This document shows, in pieces, positions 12,210 to 24,528 of a stretch of 64,000 nucleotides of DNA. The first letter of the stretch is position 1, and every line of letters begins with the position of its first letter. Source of the stretch: Bos javanicus (Eukaryota; Chordata; Mammalia; Artiodactyla; Bovidae); the NCBI RefSeq assembly GCF_032452875.1, contig NW_026893837.1, positions 248,001-312,000 on the forward strand. The letters are read 5' to 3'. Under the pieces are notes generated by a model. It made no database searches. It was not told the DNA's origin and saw only the letters and a program-made list of their open reading frames with translations. Made by a program: the position numbers and the translations under genes.

Positions 12210-12621
12210 CGCAGCTACCATGTACTGGTCACATGACTGATCATGCACTGATCACGTGACTGATCATGCAGTGATCACGTGGCTATCATGCACTACTCAC
12301 GTGGCTGATCATGCAATGATCATGTAGCTACCATGTACAGGTCACGTGAATGATCATACACCCATCAGGTGACTGATCATGCACTGATCACGTCTATATC
12401 ATGCACTGATCACATGACTGCCCATGCACTGATCACGTGGATGATCATACACTAATCATGTGACAGATCATGCACTGATCACGTGGCTGATCATGCACTG
12501 ATACCGTGACTGAGCATGGACTGATCACATGACTATCATGTAGTGATCACGTGACTTAATGGCGCTGATCATGTGACTGATCATGCGCTGATCATGTTTG
12601 CTATCATACACTGATCATGTG

Positions 12622-12862
12622 CCTCTGGAGGCAATAAACAAAGAGCTGAGTAGGCACGAATCAAACAGTCAGCAGGCAATAATCATGGAACTCAGGTGTG
12701 AGGAATCATGCTGCTCAGCTGGCAATAATCAAGCAGCTGAGCAGGCAGGAATTACGCAGCACAGCTGGCAATTGTCAAGCAGATGACAGGCAGGAATCGT
12801 GCAGCTCAGCTGGCAATTGTCAAGCAGATGAGCAGACAGTAATCACGCAGCTCAGCAGGCCC
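12622..12862 (+). repeat. Island A5 (type A)
   Basis: A standard type A island with CCCAGATC junction. The trailing flank has GTGATTGATC, a variant shared with the counterpart at 28819 and with 40212, 43160 and 46316. Confidence 0.95.
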
Positions 12863-14144
12863 AGATCACGTGACTGAGCATGCACTGTTCACGTGGCTGA
12901 TCATACACTGATCACGTGATTGATCATGCACTGATCACTTGGATATCATGCACTGATCACGTGGCTGATCATACACTGTTCACGTGTCTGACCATGCACT
13001 GATCACGTGGCTGATCATACACTGCTCACGTAACTGATCATGCACTGATCACGTGGCTATCATGCACTGATCACGTGGCTGAACATGCACTGTTCACGTG
13101 GCTGATCACACACGTATCACTTTACTGATCATGCACTGATCACGTGGCACTCATGCACTGATCACGTGGCTGATCATACTCTGCTCACGTAACTCATCAT
13201 GCACACATCACGTGGCTATCATGCACTGCTCACGTGGCTCGTCATGGAATGATCACATAGCTACAATATACTGGTCACGTGACTGATCATGCACAGATCA
13301 CGTAAATGATCATGCACTGTTCACGTGACTGATCATGTACTGATCACGTGACTGATAATGCACTGCTCACGTGGCTGATCATGCAACGATCACGTAGCAA
13401 CCATGTAGTGGTCTCGTGACTGATCATGCACTGATCACGTAATTGATCCTGCACTGATCACGTGGCTCATCATGCACTGATCACGTGGCTGATCACACAT
13501 GTATCACGTGACTGATCATGCACTGATCACGTGGCTATCATGCACTGATCACGTGGCTATCATGCACTGATCACGTGGATATCATGCACTGATCACGTGG
13601 CTGATCACACACGTATCACATGACTGATCATGCACTGATCACGTGGCTATCATGCACTGATCACGTGGCTATCATGCACTGATCACGTGGCTGATCATGC
13701 AATGATCACGTAGCTACCATGTACTGGTCACGTGACTGATCATGCACTGATCACGTAATTGATCATGCACTGATCACGTGGCTGATCATGCACTGATCAC
13801 GTGGCTGATCACACACGATCACGTGACTGATCATGCACTGATCACGTGACTGATCATGCACTGATCACGTGGCTATCATGCACTGATCACGTGGATGATC
13901 ATGCACTGATCACGTGACTGATCATGCACTGATCACGTGACTGATCATGCACTGATCACGTGGCTATCATGCACTGATCACGTGGCTGATCATGCACTGA
14001 TCACGTGGCTATCATGCACTGGTCACATGACTGATCATGCACTGATCACATGACTGATCATGCACTGATCACGTGGCTTATCATGCACTGATCATGTGAC
14101 TGATCATGTGCTGATCATGTTTGGTATCATACACTGATCATGTG
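12863..14144 (+). repeat. Trailing domain and B leader
   Basis: A diverged trailing domain with private variants (CACGTATCACTTTACTG, ACTGATAATGC, GTAGTGGTCTCG), then clean units and a B leader with TGTTTGGTATC. Confidence 0.88.
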
Positions 14145-14381
14145 CCTCTGGAGGCAATGAACAAAGAGCTGAGTAGGCACGAATCAGTCAGCAGGCTATA
14201 ATCATGGAACTCAGCTCTGAGAAATCATGCTGCTCAGCTGGCAATAATCAAGCAGCTGAGCAGGCAGGAATTACGCAGCACAGCTGGCAATTGTCAAGCA
14301 GATGACAGGCAGGAATCATGCAGCTCAGCTGGCAATTGTCAAGCAGATGAGCAGACAGTAATCACGCAGCTCAGCAGGCCC
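14145..14381 (+). repeat. Island B3 (type B)
   Basis: A 237-bp type B island with GCACGAATCAGTCAG, CTCTGAGAAATC and CAAGCAGCTGAGC, and the TTTGGTATCAT flank. Landmark M follows 381 bp after its start, as it does after 30342, 38534 and 41778 (within 1 bp). Confidence 0.95.
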
Positions 14382-14519
14382 TGATCACGTGACTGAGCAT
14401 GCACTGTTCACGTGGCTGATCACACACTGATCACGTGACTGATCATGCACTGATCACGTGACTGATCATGCACTGATCACGTGGCTATCATGCACTGATC
14501 ACGTGGCTGATCATGCACT

Positions 14520-14585
14520 GATCACGGGACTGATCATGCACTGATCACGGCTGATCATGCACTGACACATGACTCACATGCACTG
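14520..14585 (+). repeat. Landmark M1
   Basis: Diverged units GATCACGGGACTG, GATCACGGCTG and GACACATGACTCACATG. The cluster recurs at a fixed distance after several B islands and serves as a position marker. Confidence 0.85.
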
Positions 14586-15208
14586 ATCACGTGGCTGATC
14601 ATGCACTGATCACGTGACTGATCATGCACTGATCACGTGACTGATCATGCACTGATCACGTGGCTGATCATGCACTGATCACGTGGCTATCATGCACTGC
14701 TCACGTGGCTGATCATGCAATGATCACGTAGCTACCATGCACTGGTCACGTGACTGATCATGCACTGATCACGTGGCTATCATGCACTGATCACGTGGCT
14801 GATCATGCACTGATCACGTGACTGATCATGCACTGATCACGTGGCTGATCATGCACTGATCACGTGACTGATCATGCACTGATCACGTGGCTGATCATGC
14901 ACTGATCACGTGACTGATCATGCACTGATCACGTGACTGATCATGCACTGATCACGTGGCTGATCATGCACTGATCACGTGGCTGATCATGCACTGATCA
15001 CGTGGCTGATCATGCACTGATCACGTGGCTGATCATGCACTGATCACGTGACTGATCATGCACTGATCACGTGGCTGATCATGCACTGATCACGTGGCTG
15101 ATCATGCACTGATCACGTGGCTGATCATGCACTGATCACGTGGCTGATCATGCACTGATCACGTGGCTGATCATGCACTGATCACGTGGCTGATCATGCA
15201 CTGATCAC

Positions 15209-15420
15209 GTGGCTGATCATGCACTGATCACGTGACTGATCATGCACTGATCACGTGGCTGATCATGCACTGATCACGTGACTGATCATGCACTGATCAC
15301 GTGGCTGATCATGCACTGATCACGTGACTGATCATGCACTGATCACGTGGCTGATCATGCACTGATCACGTGACTGATCATGCACTGATCACGTGGCTGA
15401 TCATGCACTGATCACGTGAC
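15209..15420 (+). repeat. 46-bp dimer tract
   Basis: Units alternate strictly between GTGAC and GTGGC ends from about 15232 to 15416, giving a 46-bp period for four cycles. The counterpart in copy 2 has one extra cycle on its left because one G-type unit there is A-type. Confidence 0.85.
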
Positions 15421-16034
15421 TGATCATGCACTGATCACGTGACTGATCATGCACTGATCACGTGGCTGATCATGCACTGATCACGTGGCTGATCATGCAC
15501 TGATCACGTGACTGATCATGCACTGATCACGTGGCTATCATGCACTGATCACGTGGCTGATCATGCACTGATCACGTGACTGATCATGCACTGATCACGT
15601 GGCTGATCATGCACTGATCACGTGACTGATCATGCACTGATCACGTGGCTGATCATGCACTGATCACGTGACTGATCATGCACTGATCACGTGACTGATC
15701 ATGCACTGATCACGTGGCTGATCATGCACTGATCACGTGGCTATCATGCACTGATCACGTGGCTGATCATGCACTGATCACGTAGCTATCATGCACTGAT
15801 CACGTGACTGATCATGCACTGATCACGTGACTGATCATGCACTGATCACGTGGCTGATCATACACTGATCATGTGACAGATCATGCACTGATCACGTGGC
15901 TGATCATGCACTGATACCGTGACTGAGCATGGACTGATCACATGACTATCATGTAGTGATCACGTGACTTAATGGCGCTGATCATGTGACTGATCATGCG
16001 CTGATCATGTTTGCTATCATACACTGATCATGTG

Positions 16035-16275
16035 CCTCTGGAGGCAATAAACAAAGAGCTGAGTAGGCACGAATCAAACAGTCAGCAGGCAATAATCATG
16101 GAACTCAGCTGTGAGGAATCATGCTGCTCAGCTGGCAATAATCAAGCAGCTGAGCAGGCAGGAATTACGCAGCACAGCTGGCAATTGTCAAGCAGATGAC
16201 AGGCAGGAATCGTGCAGCTCAGCTGGCAATTGTCAAGCAGATGAGCAGACAGTAATCACGCAGCTCAGCAGGCCC
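16035..16275 (+). repeat. Island A6 (type A, CAGCTGTGAGG subtype)
   Basis: A type A island with CTCAGCTGTGAGG in place of CTCAGGTGTGAGG. This variant is shared with 32232, 36156 and 53861. It ends in CCCTGATC. Confidence 0.95.
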
Positions 16276-17292
16276 TGATCACGTGACTGAGCATGCACTG
16301 TTCACGTGGCTGATCATACACTGATCACGTGACTGATCATGCACTGATCACTTGGATATCATGCACTGATCACGTGGCTGATCATACACTGTTCACGTGT
16401 CTGACCATGCACTGATCACGTGGCTGATCATACACTGCTCACGTAACTGATCATGCACTGATCACGTGGCTATCATGCACTGATCACGTGGCTGAACATG
16501 CACTGTTCACGTGGCTGATCACACACCTGTCACGTGACATATCATGCACTGATCACGTGGCACTCATGCACTGATCACGTGGCTGATCATACACTGCTCA
16601 CGTAACTGATCATGCACACATCACGTGGCTATCATGCACTGCTCACGTGGCTCGTCATGGAATGATCACGTAGCTACCATATACTGGTCACGTGACTGAT
16701 CATGCACTGATCACGTAAATGATCATGCACTGATCACGTGACTGATCATGCACTGATCACGTGACTGATCATGCACTGATCACGTGGCTGATCATGCACT
16801 GATCACGTGGCTGATCATGCACTGATCACGTGGCTGATCATGCACTGATCACGTGGCTGATCATGCACTGATCACGTGACTGATCATGCACTGATCACGT
16901 GACTGATCATGCACTGATCACGTGGCTATCATGCACTGATCACGTGGCTGATCATGCACTGATCACGTGACTGATCATGCACTGATCACGTGACTGATCA
17001 TGCACTGATCACGTGACTGATCATGCACTGATCACGTGGCTGATCATGCACTGATCACGTGGCTGATCACACTGATCACGTGACTGATCATGCACTGATC
17101 ACGTGGCTATCATGCACTGATCACGTGGCTGATCATGCACTGATCACGTGGCTATCATGCACTGATCACGTGGCTGATCATGCAATGATCACGTAGCTAC
17201 CATGCACTGATCACGTGACTGATCATGCACTGATCACGTAATTGATCATGCACTGATCACGTGGCTCATCATGCACTGATCACGTGGCTGAT

Positions 17293-17365
17293 CACACACG
17301 TCTCACGTATCACACACGTATCACGTATCAAGCAGATGAGCAGACAGTAATCACGCAGCTCATCA
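17293..17365 (+). repeat. Fragment F2 (TATCACAC element plus island 3' end)
   Basis: TCTCACGTATCACACACG followed by TATCACGTATCAAGCAG and the island tail GATGAGCAGACAGTAATCACG, joined at CAGCTCATCAGACAC. It lies 16,197 bp before F4, its higher-order counterpart. Confidence 0.88.
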
Positions 17366-17473
17366 GACACTGATCACGTGACTGATCATGCACTGATCAC
17401 GTGACTGATCATGCACTGATCACGTGACTGATCATGCACTGATCACGTGGCTATCATGCACTGATCACGTGGC

Positions 17474-17489
17474 TGATCATGCATGATCA
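17474..17489. repeat. 16-bp perfect palindrome
   Basis: TGATCATGCATGATCA directly before the 113-bp pentamer run. Confidence 0.9.
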
Positions 17490-17494
17490 CGCAG

Positions 17495-17833
17495 CTACCA
17501 TGCACTGATCACGTGACTGATCATGCACTGATCACGTGACTGATCATGCACTGATCACGTGGCTATCATGCACTGATCACGTGGCTGATCATGCACTGAT
17601 CACGTAGCTACCATGCACTGATCACGTGACTGATCATGCACTGATCACGTGACTGATCATGCACTGATCACGTGGCTATCATGCACTGATCACGTGGCTG
17701 ATCATGCAATGATCACGTAGCTACCATGCACTGATCACGTGACTGATCATGCACTGATCACGTAATTGATCATGCACTGATCACGTGGCTGATCATGCAC
17801 TGATCACGTGGCTGATCATGCACTGATCACGTG
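17495..17833 (+). repeat. 113-bp pentamer run
   Basis: The marker CTACCATG occurs at 17495, 17608 and 17721, exactly 113 bp apart, matching five units of which two are 22 bp long. Similar spacing (112 bp) is seen at 23311 and 23423. Confidence 0.85.
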
Positions 17834-18513
17834 ACTGATCATGCACTGATCACGTGACTGATCATGCACTGATCACGTGGCTATCATGCACTGATCACGT
17901 GGCTGACATACACTGATCACGTGCCTGATCATGCACTGATCACGTGGCTGATCATGCACTGATCACGTGACTGATCATGCACTGATCACGTGTCTGATCA
18001 TGCACTGATCACGTGGCTATCATGCACTGCTCACGTGGCTGATCATGCCATGATCACGCAGCTACCATGTACTGGTCACATGACTGATCATGCACTGATC
18101 ACGTGACTGATCATGCAGTGATCACGTGGCTATCATGCACTACTCACGTGGCTGATCATGCAATGATCATGTAGCTACCATGTACAGGTCACGTGAATGA
18201 TCATACACCCATCAGGTGACTGATCATGCACTGATCACGTGGCTATCATGCACTGATCACGAGACTGATCATGCACTGATCACGTCTATATCATGCACTG
18301 ATCACATGACTGCCCATGCACTGATCACGTGGATGATCATACACTAATCATGTGACAGATCATGCACTGATCACGTGGCTGATCATGCACTGATACCGTG
18401 ACTGAGCATGGACTGATCACATGACTATCATGTAGTGATCACGTGACTTAATGGCGCTGATCATGTGACTGATCATGCGCTGATCATGTTTGCTATCATA
18501 CACTGATCATGTG

Positions 18514-18754
18514 CCTCTGGAGGCAATAAACAAAGAGCTGAGTAGGCACGAATCAAACAGTCAGCAGGCAATAATCATGGAACTCAGGTGTGAGGAATCA
18601 TGCTGCTCAGCTGGCAATAATCAAGCAGCTGAGCAGGCAGGAATTACGCAGCACAGCTGGCAATTGTCAAGCAGATGACAGGCAGGAATCGTGCAGCTCA
18701 GCTGGCAATTGTCAAGCAGATGAGCAGACAGTAATCACGCAGCTCAGCAGGCCC
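18514..18754 (+). repeat. Island A7 (type A)
   Basis: First island of higher-order repeat copy 2 and counterpart of 1814 at a distance of 16,700 bp. It has the same AATAAAC, GAATCAAACAG and CCCAGATC features. Confidence 0.95.
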
Positions 18755-20436
18755 AGATCACGTGACTGAGCATGCACTGTTCACGTGGCTGATCATACAC
18801 TGATCACGTGATGATCATGCACTGATCACTTGGATATCATGCACTGATCACGTGGCTGATCATACACTGTTCACGTGTCTGACCATGCACTGATCACGTG
18901 GCTGATCATACACTGCTCACGTAACTGATCATGCACTGATCACGTGGCTATCATGCACTGATCACGTGGCTGAACATGCACTGTTCACGTGGCTGATCAC
19001 ACACCTGTCACGTGACATATCATGCACTGATCACGTGGCACTCATGCACTGATCACGTGGCTGATCATACTCTGCTCACGTAACTCATGCACACATCACG
19101 TGGCTATCATGCACTGCTCACGTGGCTCGTCATGGAATGATCACGTAGCTACCATATACTGGTCACGTGACTGATCATGCACAGATCACGTAAATGATCA
19201 TGCACTGTTCACGTGACTGATCATGTACTGATCACGTGACTGATCATGCACTGATCACGTGGCTATCATGCTCTGCTCACGTGGCTGATCATGCAACGAT
19301 CACGTAGCAACCATGTACTGGTCACGTGACTGATCATGCACTGATCACGTAATTGATCCTGCACTGATCACGTGGCTCATCATGCACTGATCACGTGGCT
19401 GATCACACATGTATCACGTGACTGATCATGCACTGATCACGTGGCTCTCATGCACTGATCACGTGGCTGTCATGCACTGATCACGTGGATATCATGCACT
19501 GATCACGTGGCTGATCACACACGTATCACATGACTGATCATGCACTGATCACGTGGCTATCATGCACTGATCACGTGGCTATCATGCACTGATCACGTGG
19601 CTGATCATGCAATGATCACGTAGCTACCATGTACTGGTCACGTGACTGATCATGCACTGATCACGTAATTGATCATGCACTGATCACGTGGCTGATCATG
19701 CACTGATCACGTGGCTGATCATGCACTGATCACGTGACTGATCATGCACTGATCACGTGGCTATCATGCACTGATCACGTGGCTGATCATGCACTGATCA
19801 CGTGGCTGATCATGCACTGATCACGTGGCTGATCATGCACTGATCACGTGGCTGATCATGCACTGATCACGTGGCTGATCATGCACTGATCACGTGGCTG
19901 ATCACACACTGATCACGTGACTATCATGCACTGATCACGTGGCATCATGCACTGATCACGTGGCTGATCATGCACTGATCACGTGACTCATGCACTGATC
20001 ACGTGGCTATCATGCACTGATCACGTGGCTGATCATGCAATGATCACGTAGCTATCATATACTGGTCACGTGACTGATCATGCACTGATCACGTAGCTGA
20101 TCATGCACTGATCACGTGACTGATCATGCACTGATCACGTGACTGATCATGCACTGATCACGTGGCTATCATGCACTGATCACGTGGCTGATCATGCACT
20201 GATCACGTAGCAATCATGCACTGATCACGTGACTGATCATGCACTGATCACGTGGATGATCATACACTGATCACGTGACAGATCATGCACTGATCACGTG
20301 GCTGATCATGCACTGATACCGTGACTGAGCATGGACTGATCACATGACTATCATGTAGTGATCACGTGACTTAATGGCACTGATCATGTGACTGATCATG
20401 CGCTGATCATGTTTGCTATCATACACTGATCATGTG
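18755..20436 (+). repeat. Trailing domain, clean units and A leader
   Basis: Counterpart of 2055-3737 with the same trailing variants and only scattered differences, for example GTAGCTACCATAT in place of GTAGCAACCATAT. Confidence 0.88.
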
Positions 20437-20677
20437 CCTCTGGAGGCAATGAACAAAGAGCTGAGTAGGCACGAATCAAACAGTCAGCAGGCAATAATCA
20501 TGGAACTCAGGTGTGAGGAATCATGCTGCTCAGCTGGCAATAATCAAGCAGCTGAGCAGGCAGGAATTACGCAGCACAGCTGGCAATTGTCAAGCAGATG
20601 ACAGGCAGGAATCATGCAGCTCAGCTGGCAATTGTCAAGCAGATGAGCAGACAGTAATCACGCAGCTCAGCAGGCCC
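20437..20677 (+). repeat. Island A8 (type A, AATGAAC subtype)
   Basis: Second-slot island with AATGAAC and AATCATGCAGC as at 3738. The flank here is the standard CACTGATCATGTGCC, so the odd flank of 3738 is private to that copy. Confidence 0.95.
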
Positions 20678-22789
20678 TGATCACGTGACTGAGCATGCAC
20701 TGTTCACGTGGCTGATCATACACTGATCACGTGATGATCATGCACTGATCACGTGGCTATCATGCACTGATCACGTGGCTGATCATACACTGATCACGTG
20801 GCTGATCATGCACTGATCACGTGGCTGATCATGCACTGATCACGTGACTGATCATGCACTGATCACGTGGCTATCATGCACTGATCACGTGGCTATCATG
20901 CACTGATCACGTGGCTGATCATGCACTGATCACGTAGCTATCATGCACTGATCACGTGACTGATCATGCACTGATCACGTGACTGATCATGCACTGATCA
21001 CGTGGCTGATCATGCACTGATCACGTGACTGATCATGCACTGATCACGTGGCTATCATGCACTGATCACGTGGCTGATCACACATGATCACGTGACTGAT
21101 CATGCACTGATCACGTGGCTGATCATGCACTGATCACGTGGCTGATCATGCACTGATCACGTGGCTATCATGCACTGATCACGTGGCTGATCATGCACTG
21201 ATCACGTAGCTACCATGCACTGTCACGTGACTGATCATGCACTGATCACGTAATTGATCATGCACTGATCACGTGGCTCATCACGCACTGATCCGGTGGC
21301 TGATCACACATGTATCAAGTATCACACACGTATCATGTATCACACACGTATCACGTATCAAGCAGATGAGCAGACAGTAATCACGCAGCTCATCATGCAC
21401 TGATCACGTGACTGATCATGCACTGATCACGTGGCTGATCATGCACTGATCACGTGGCTGATCATGCACTGATCACGTGGCTGACATGCACTGATCACGT
21501 GGCTGATCATGCACTGATCACGTAACTGATCATGCACTGATCACGTGGCTATCATGCACTGATCACGTGGCTGATCATGCACTGATCACGTGGCTGATCA
21601 CACACTGATCACGTGACTGATCATGCACTGATCACGTGGCATCATGCACTGATCACGTGGCTGATCATACACTGATCACGTGACTGATCATGCACTGATC
21701 ACGTGGCTATCATGCACTGATCACGTGGCTGATCACACATGATCACGTGACTGATCATGCACTGATCACGTGGCTGATCATGCACTGATCACGTGGCTGA
21801 TCATGCACTGATCACGTGGCTATCATGCACTGATCACGTGGCTGATCATGCACTGATCACGTGACTGATCATGCACTGATCACGTGGCTATCATGCACTG
21901 ATCACGTGGCTGATCATGCACTGATCACGTAGCTATCATGCACTGATCACGTGACTGATCATGCACTGATCACGTGACTGATCATGCACTGATCACGTGG
22001 CTGATCATGCACTGATCACGTGGCTGATCACACATGATCACGTGACTGATCATGCACTGATCACGTGGCTGATCATGCACTGATCACGTGGCTGATCATG
22101 CACTGATCACGTGGTATCATGCACTGATCACGTGGCTGATCATGCAATGATCACGTAGCTACCATGTACTGATCACGTGACTGATCATGCACTGATCACG
22201 TAATTGATCATGCACTGATCACGTGGCTGATCATGCACTGATCACGTGGCTGATCACACACGATCACGTGACTGATCATGCACTGATCACGTGACTATCA
22301 TGCACTGATCACGTGGCTATCATGCACTGATCACGTGGATATCATGCACTGATCACGTGGCTGATCACACACGATCACGTGACTGATCATGCACTGATCA
22401 CGTGGCTATCATGCACTGATCACGTGGCTATCATGCACTGATCACGTGGCTGATCATGCAATGATCACGTAGCTACCATGCACTGGTCACGTGACTGATC
22501 ATGCACTGATCACGTGACTGATCATGCACTGATCACGTGACTGATCATGCACTGATCACGTGACTGATCATGCACTGATCACGTGACTGATCATGCACTG
22601 ATCACGTGGCTATCATGCACTGATCACGTGGCTGATCATGCACTGATCACGCAGCTACCATGCACTGTCACGTGACTGATCATGCACTGATCACATAACT
22701 GATCATGCACTGATCACGTGGCTTATCATGCACTGATCATGTGACTGATCATGTGCTGATCATGTTTGGTGTCATACACTGATCATGTG
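20678..22789 (+). repeat. Clean units with fragment F3 and B leader
   Basis: Counterpart of 3979-6092. It includes F3 and the private variants GATCACGTGGTATC and CACATAACTG. Confidence 0.88.
21305..21395 (+). repeat. Fragment F3 (TATCACAC element plus island 3' end)
   Basis: Counterpart of F1 at 16,697 bp, nearly identical but with TATCATGTATC for TATCACGTATC. The junction CAGCTCATCATGC is the same. Confidence 0.88.
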
Positions 22790-23026
22790 CCTCTGGAGGC
22801 AATGAACAAAGAGCTGAGTAGGCAGGAATCAGTCAGCAGGCAATAATCATGGAACTCAGCTGTGAGAAATCATGCTGCTCAGCTGGCAATAATCAAGTAG
22901 CTGAGCAGGCAGGAATTACGCAGCACAGGTGGCAATTGTCAAGCAGATGACAGGCAGGAATCGTGCAGCTCAGCTGGCAATTGTCAAGCAGATGAGCAGA
23001 CAGTAATCACGCAGCTCAGCAGGCCC
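22790..23026 (+). repeat. Island B4 (type B)
   Basis: Counterpart of 6093. It has GAATCAGTCAGC and CTGTGAGAAATC but GGCAATAATC in place of GGCTATAATC, CAAGTAGCTGAGC, CACAGGTGGC and a TTTGGTGTC flank, so it mixes markers of several B islands. Confidence 0.95.
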
Positions 23027-24287
23027 TGATCACGTGACTGAGCATGCACTGTTCACGTGGCTGATCATACACTGATCACGTGACTGATCATGCACTGATC
23101 ACGTGACTGATCATGCACTGATCACGTGGCTATCATGCACTGATCACGTGGCTGACATGCACTGATCACGTGGCTGATCATGCACTGATCACGTGGCTGA
23201 TCATGCACTGATCACGTGACTGATCATGCACTGATCACGTGGCTGATCATGCACTGATCACGTGGCTATCATGCACTGATCACGTGGCTGATCATGCACT
23301 GATCACGCAGCTACCATGCACTGATCACGTGACTGATCATGCACTGATCACGTGACTGATCATGCACTGATCACGTGGCTATCATGCACTGATCACGTGG
23401 CTGATCATGCAATGATCACGTAGCTACCATGTACTGGTCACGTGACTGATCATGCACTGATCACGTGACTGATCATGCACTGATCACGTACTGATCATGC
23501 ACTGATCACGTGACTGATCATGCACTGATCACGTGGCTGATCATGCACTGATCACGTGGCTGATCATGCACTGATCACGTGACTGATCATGCACTGATCA
23601 CGTGACTGATCATGCACTGATCACGTGACTGATCATGCACTGATCACGTGACTGATCATGCACTGATCACGTGGCTATCATGCACTGATCACGTGGCTGA
23701 TCATGCACTGATCACGTGGCTGATCATGCACTGATCACGTGACTGATCATGCACTGATCACGTGACTGATCATGCACTGATCACGTGGCTATCATGCACT
23801 GCTCACGTGGCTGATCATGCAATGATCACGTAGCTACCATGTACTGGTCACGTGACTGATCATGCACTGATCACGTGACTGATCATGCACTGATCACGTG
23901 GCTGATCATGCACTGATCACGTGGCTGATCATGCACTGATCACGTGACTATCATGTACTGATCACGTGGCTGATCATGCACTGATCACGTGACTGATCAT
24001 GCACTGATCACGTGGCTGATCATGCACTGATCACGAGACTGATCATGCACTGATCACGTCTATATCATGCACTGATCACATGACTGCCCATGCACTGATC
24101 ACGTGGATGATCATACACTAATCATGTGACAGATCATGCACTGATCACGTGGCTGATCATGCACTGATACCGTGACTGAGCATGGACTGATCACATGACT
24201 ATCATGTAGTGATCACGTGACTTAATGGCGCTGATCATGTGACTGATCATGCGCTGATCATGTTTGCTATCATACACTGATCATGTG
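23027..24287 (+). repeat. Clean units, pentamers, short A leader
   Basis: Counterpart of 6330-7589. Pentamer markers lie at 23311 and 23423; the leader starts at GAGACTG near 24035. Confidence 0.88.
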
Positions 24288-24528
24288 CCTCTGGAGGCAA
24301 TAAACAAAGAGCTGAGTAGGCACGAATCAAACAGTCAGCAGGCAATAATCATGGAACTCAGGTGTGAGGAATCATGCTGCTCAGCTGGCAATAATCAAGC
24401 AGCTGAGCAGGCAGGAATTACGCAGCACAGCTGGCAATTGTCAAGCAGATGACAGGCAGGAATCGTGCAGCTCAGCTGGCAATTGTCAAGCAGATGAGCA
24501 GACAGTAATCACGCAGCTCAGCAGGCCC
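24288..24528 (+). repeat. Island A9 (type A)
   Basis: Standard type A island, counterpart of 7590 at 16,698 bp, with CCCTGATC junction. Confidence 0.95.

Larger units (their letters stand above)
11000..12621 (+). repeat. Clean units (longer than its counterpart) and A leader
   Basis: Homogeneous units, then the A leader with CACCCATCAGG near 12359. The B-to-A interval here is 499 bp longer than at 27459-28819, close to 22 repeat units. Confidence 0.88.
14382..16034 (+). repeat. Landmark M1 and homogeneous unit tract
   Basis: Landmark M1 is near 14525. From about 14760 to 15870 the units are almost uniform, differing mainly in the GTGAC/GTGGC base and in a few 22-bp units. A shortened A leader follows. 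Confidence 0.9.
1814..18513 (+). repeat. Higher-order repeat copy 1 (nine islands)
   Basis: Island order is A-A-B-A-A-B-A-B-A with start-to-start spacings of 1924, 2355, 1497, 1928, 1245, 1859, 1523, 1890 and 2479 bp, totalling 16,700 bp. The same order and nearly the same spacings recur in 18514-34140, and matching minor variants (for example AATGAAC in the second A island) track position within the repeat. Confidence 0.93.
16276..18513 (+). repeat. Trailing domain, clean units, fragment F2, pentamers, A leader
   Basis: The trailing domain runs to about 16740, clean units follow, F2 is at 17293-17365, a 113-bp pentamer run is near 17495-17721, and a full A leader with CACCCATCAGG near 18206 closes the segment. 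It is the longest island interval of copy 1 (2479 bp). Confidence 0.88.
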
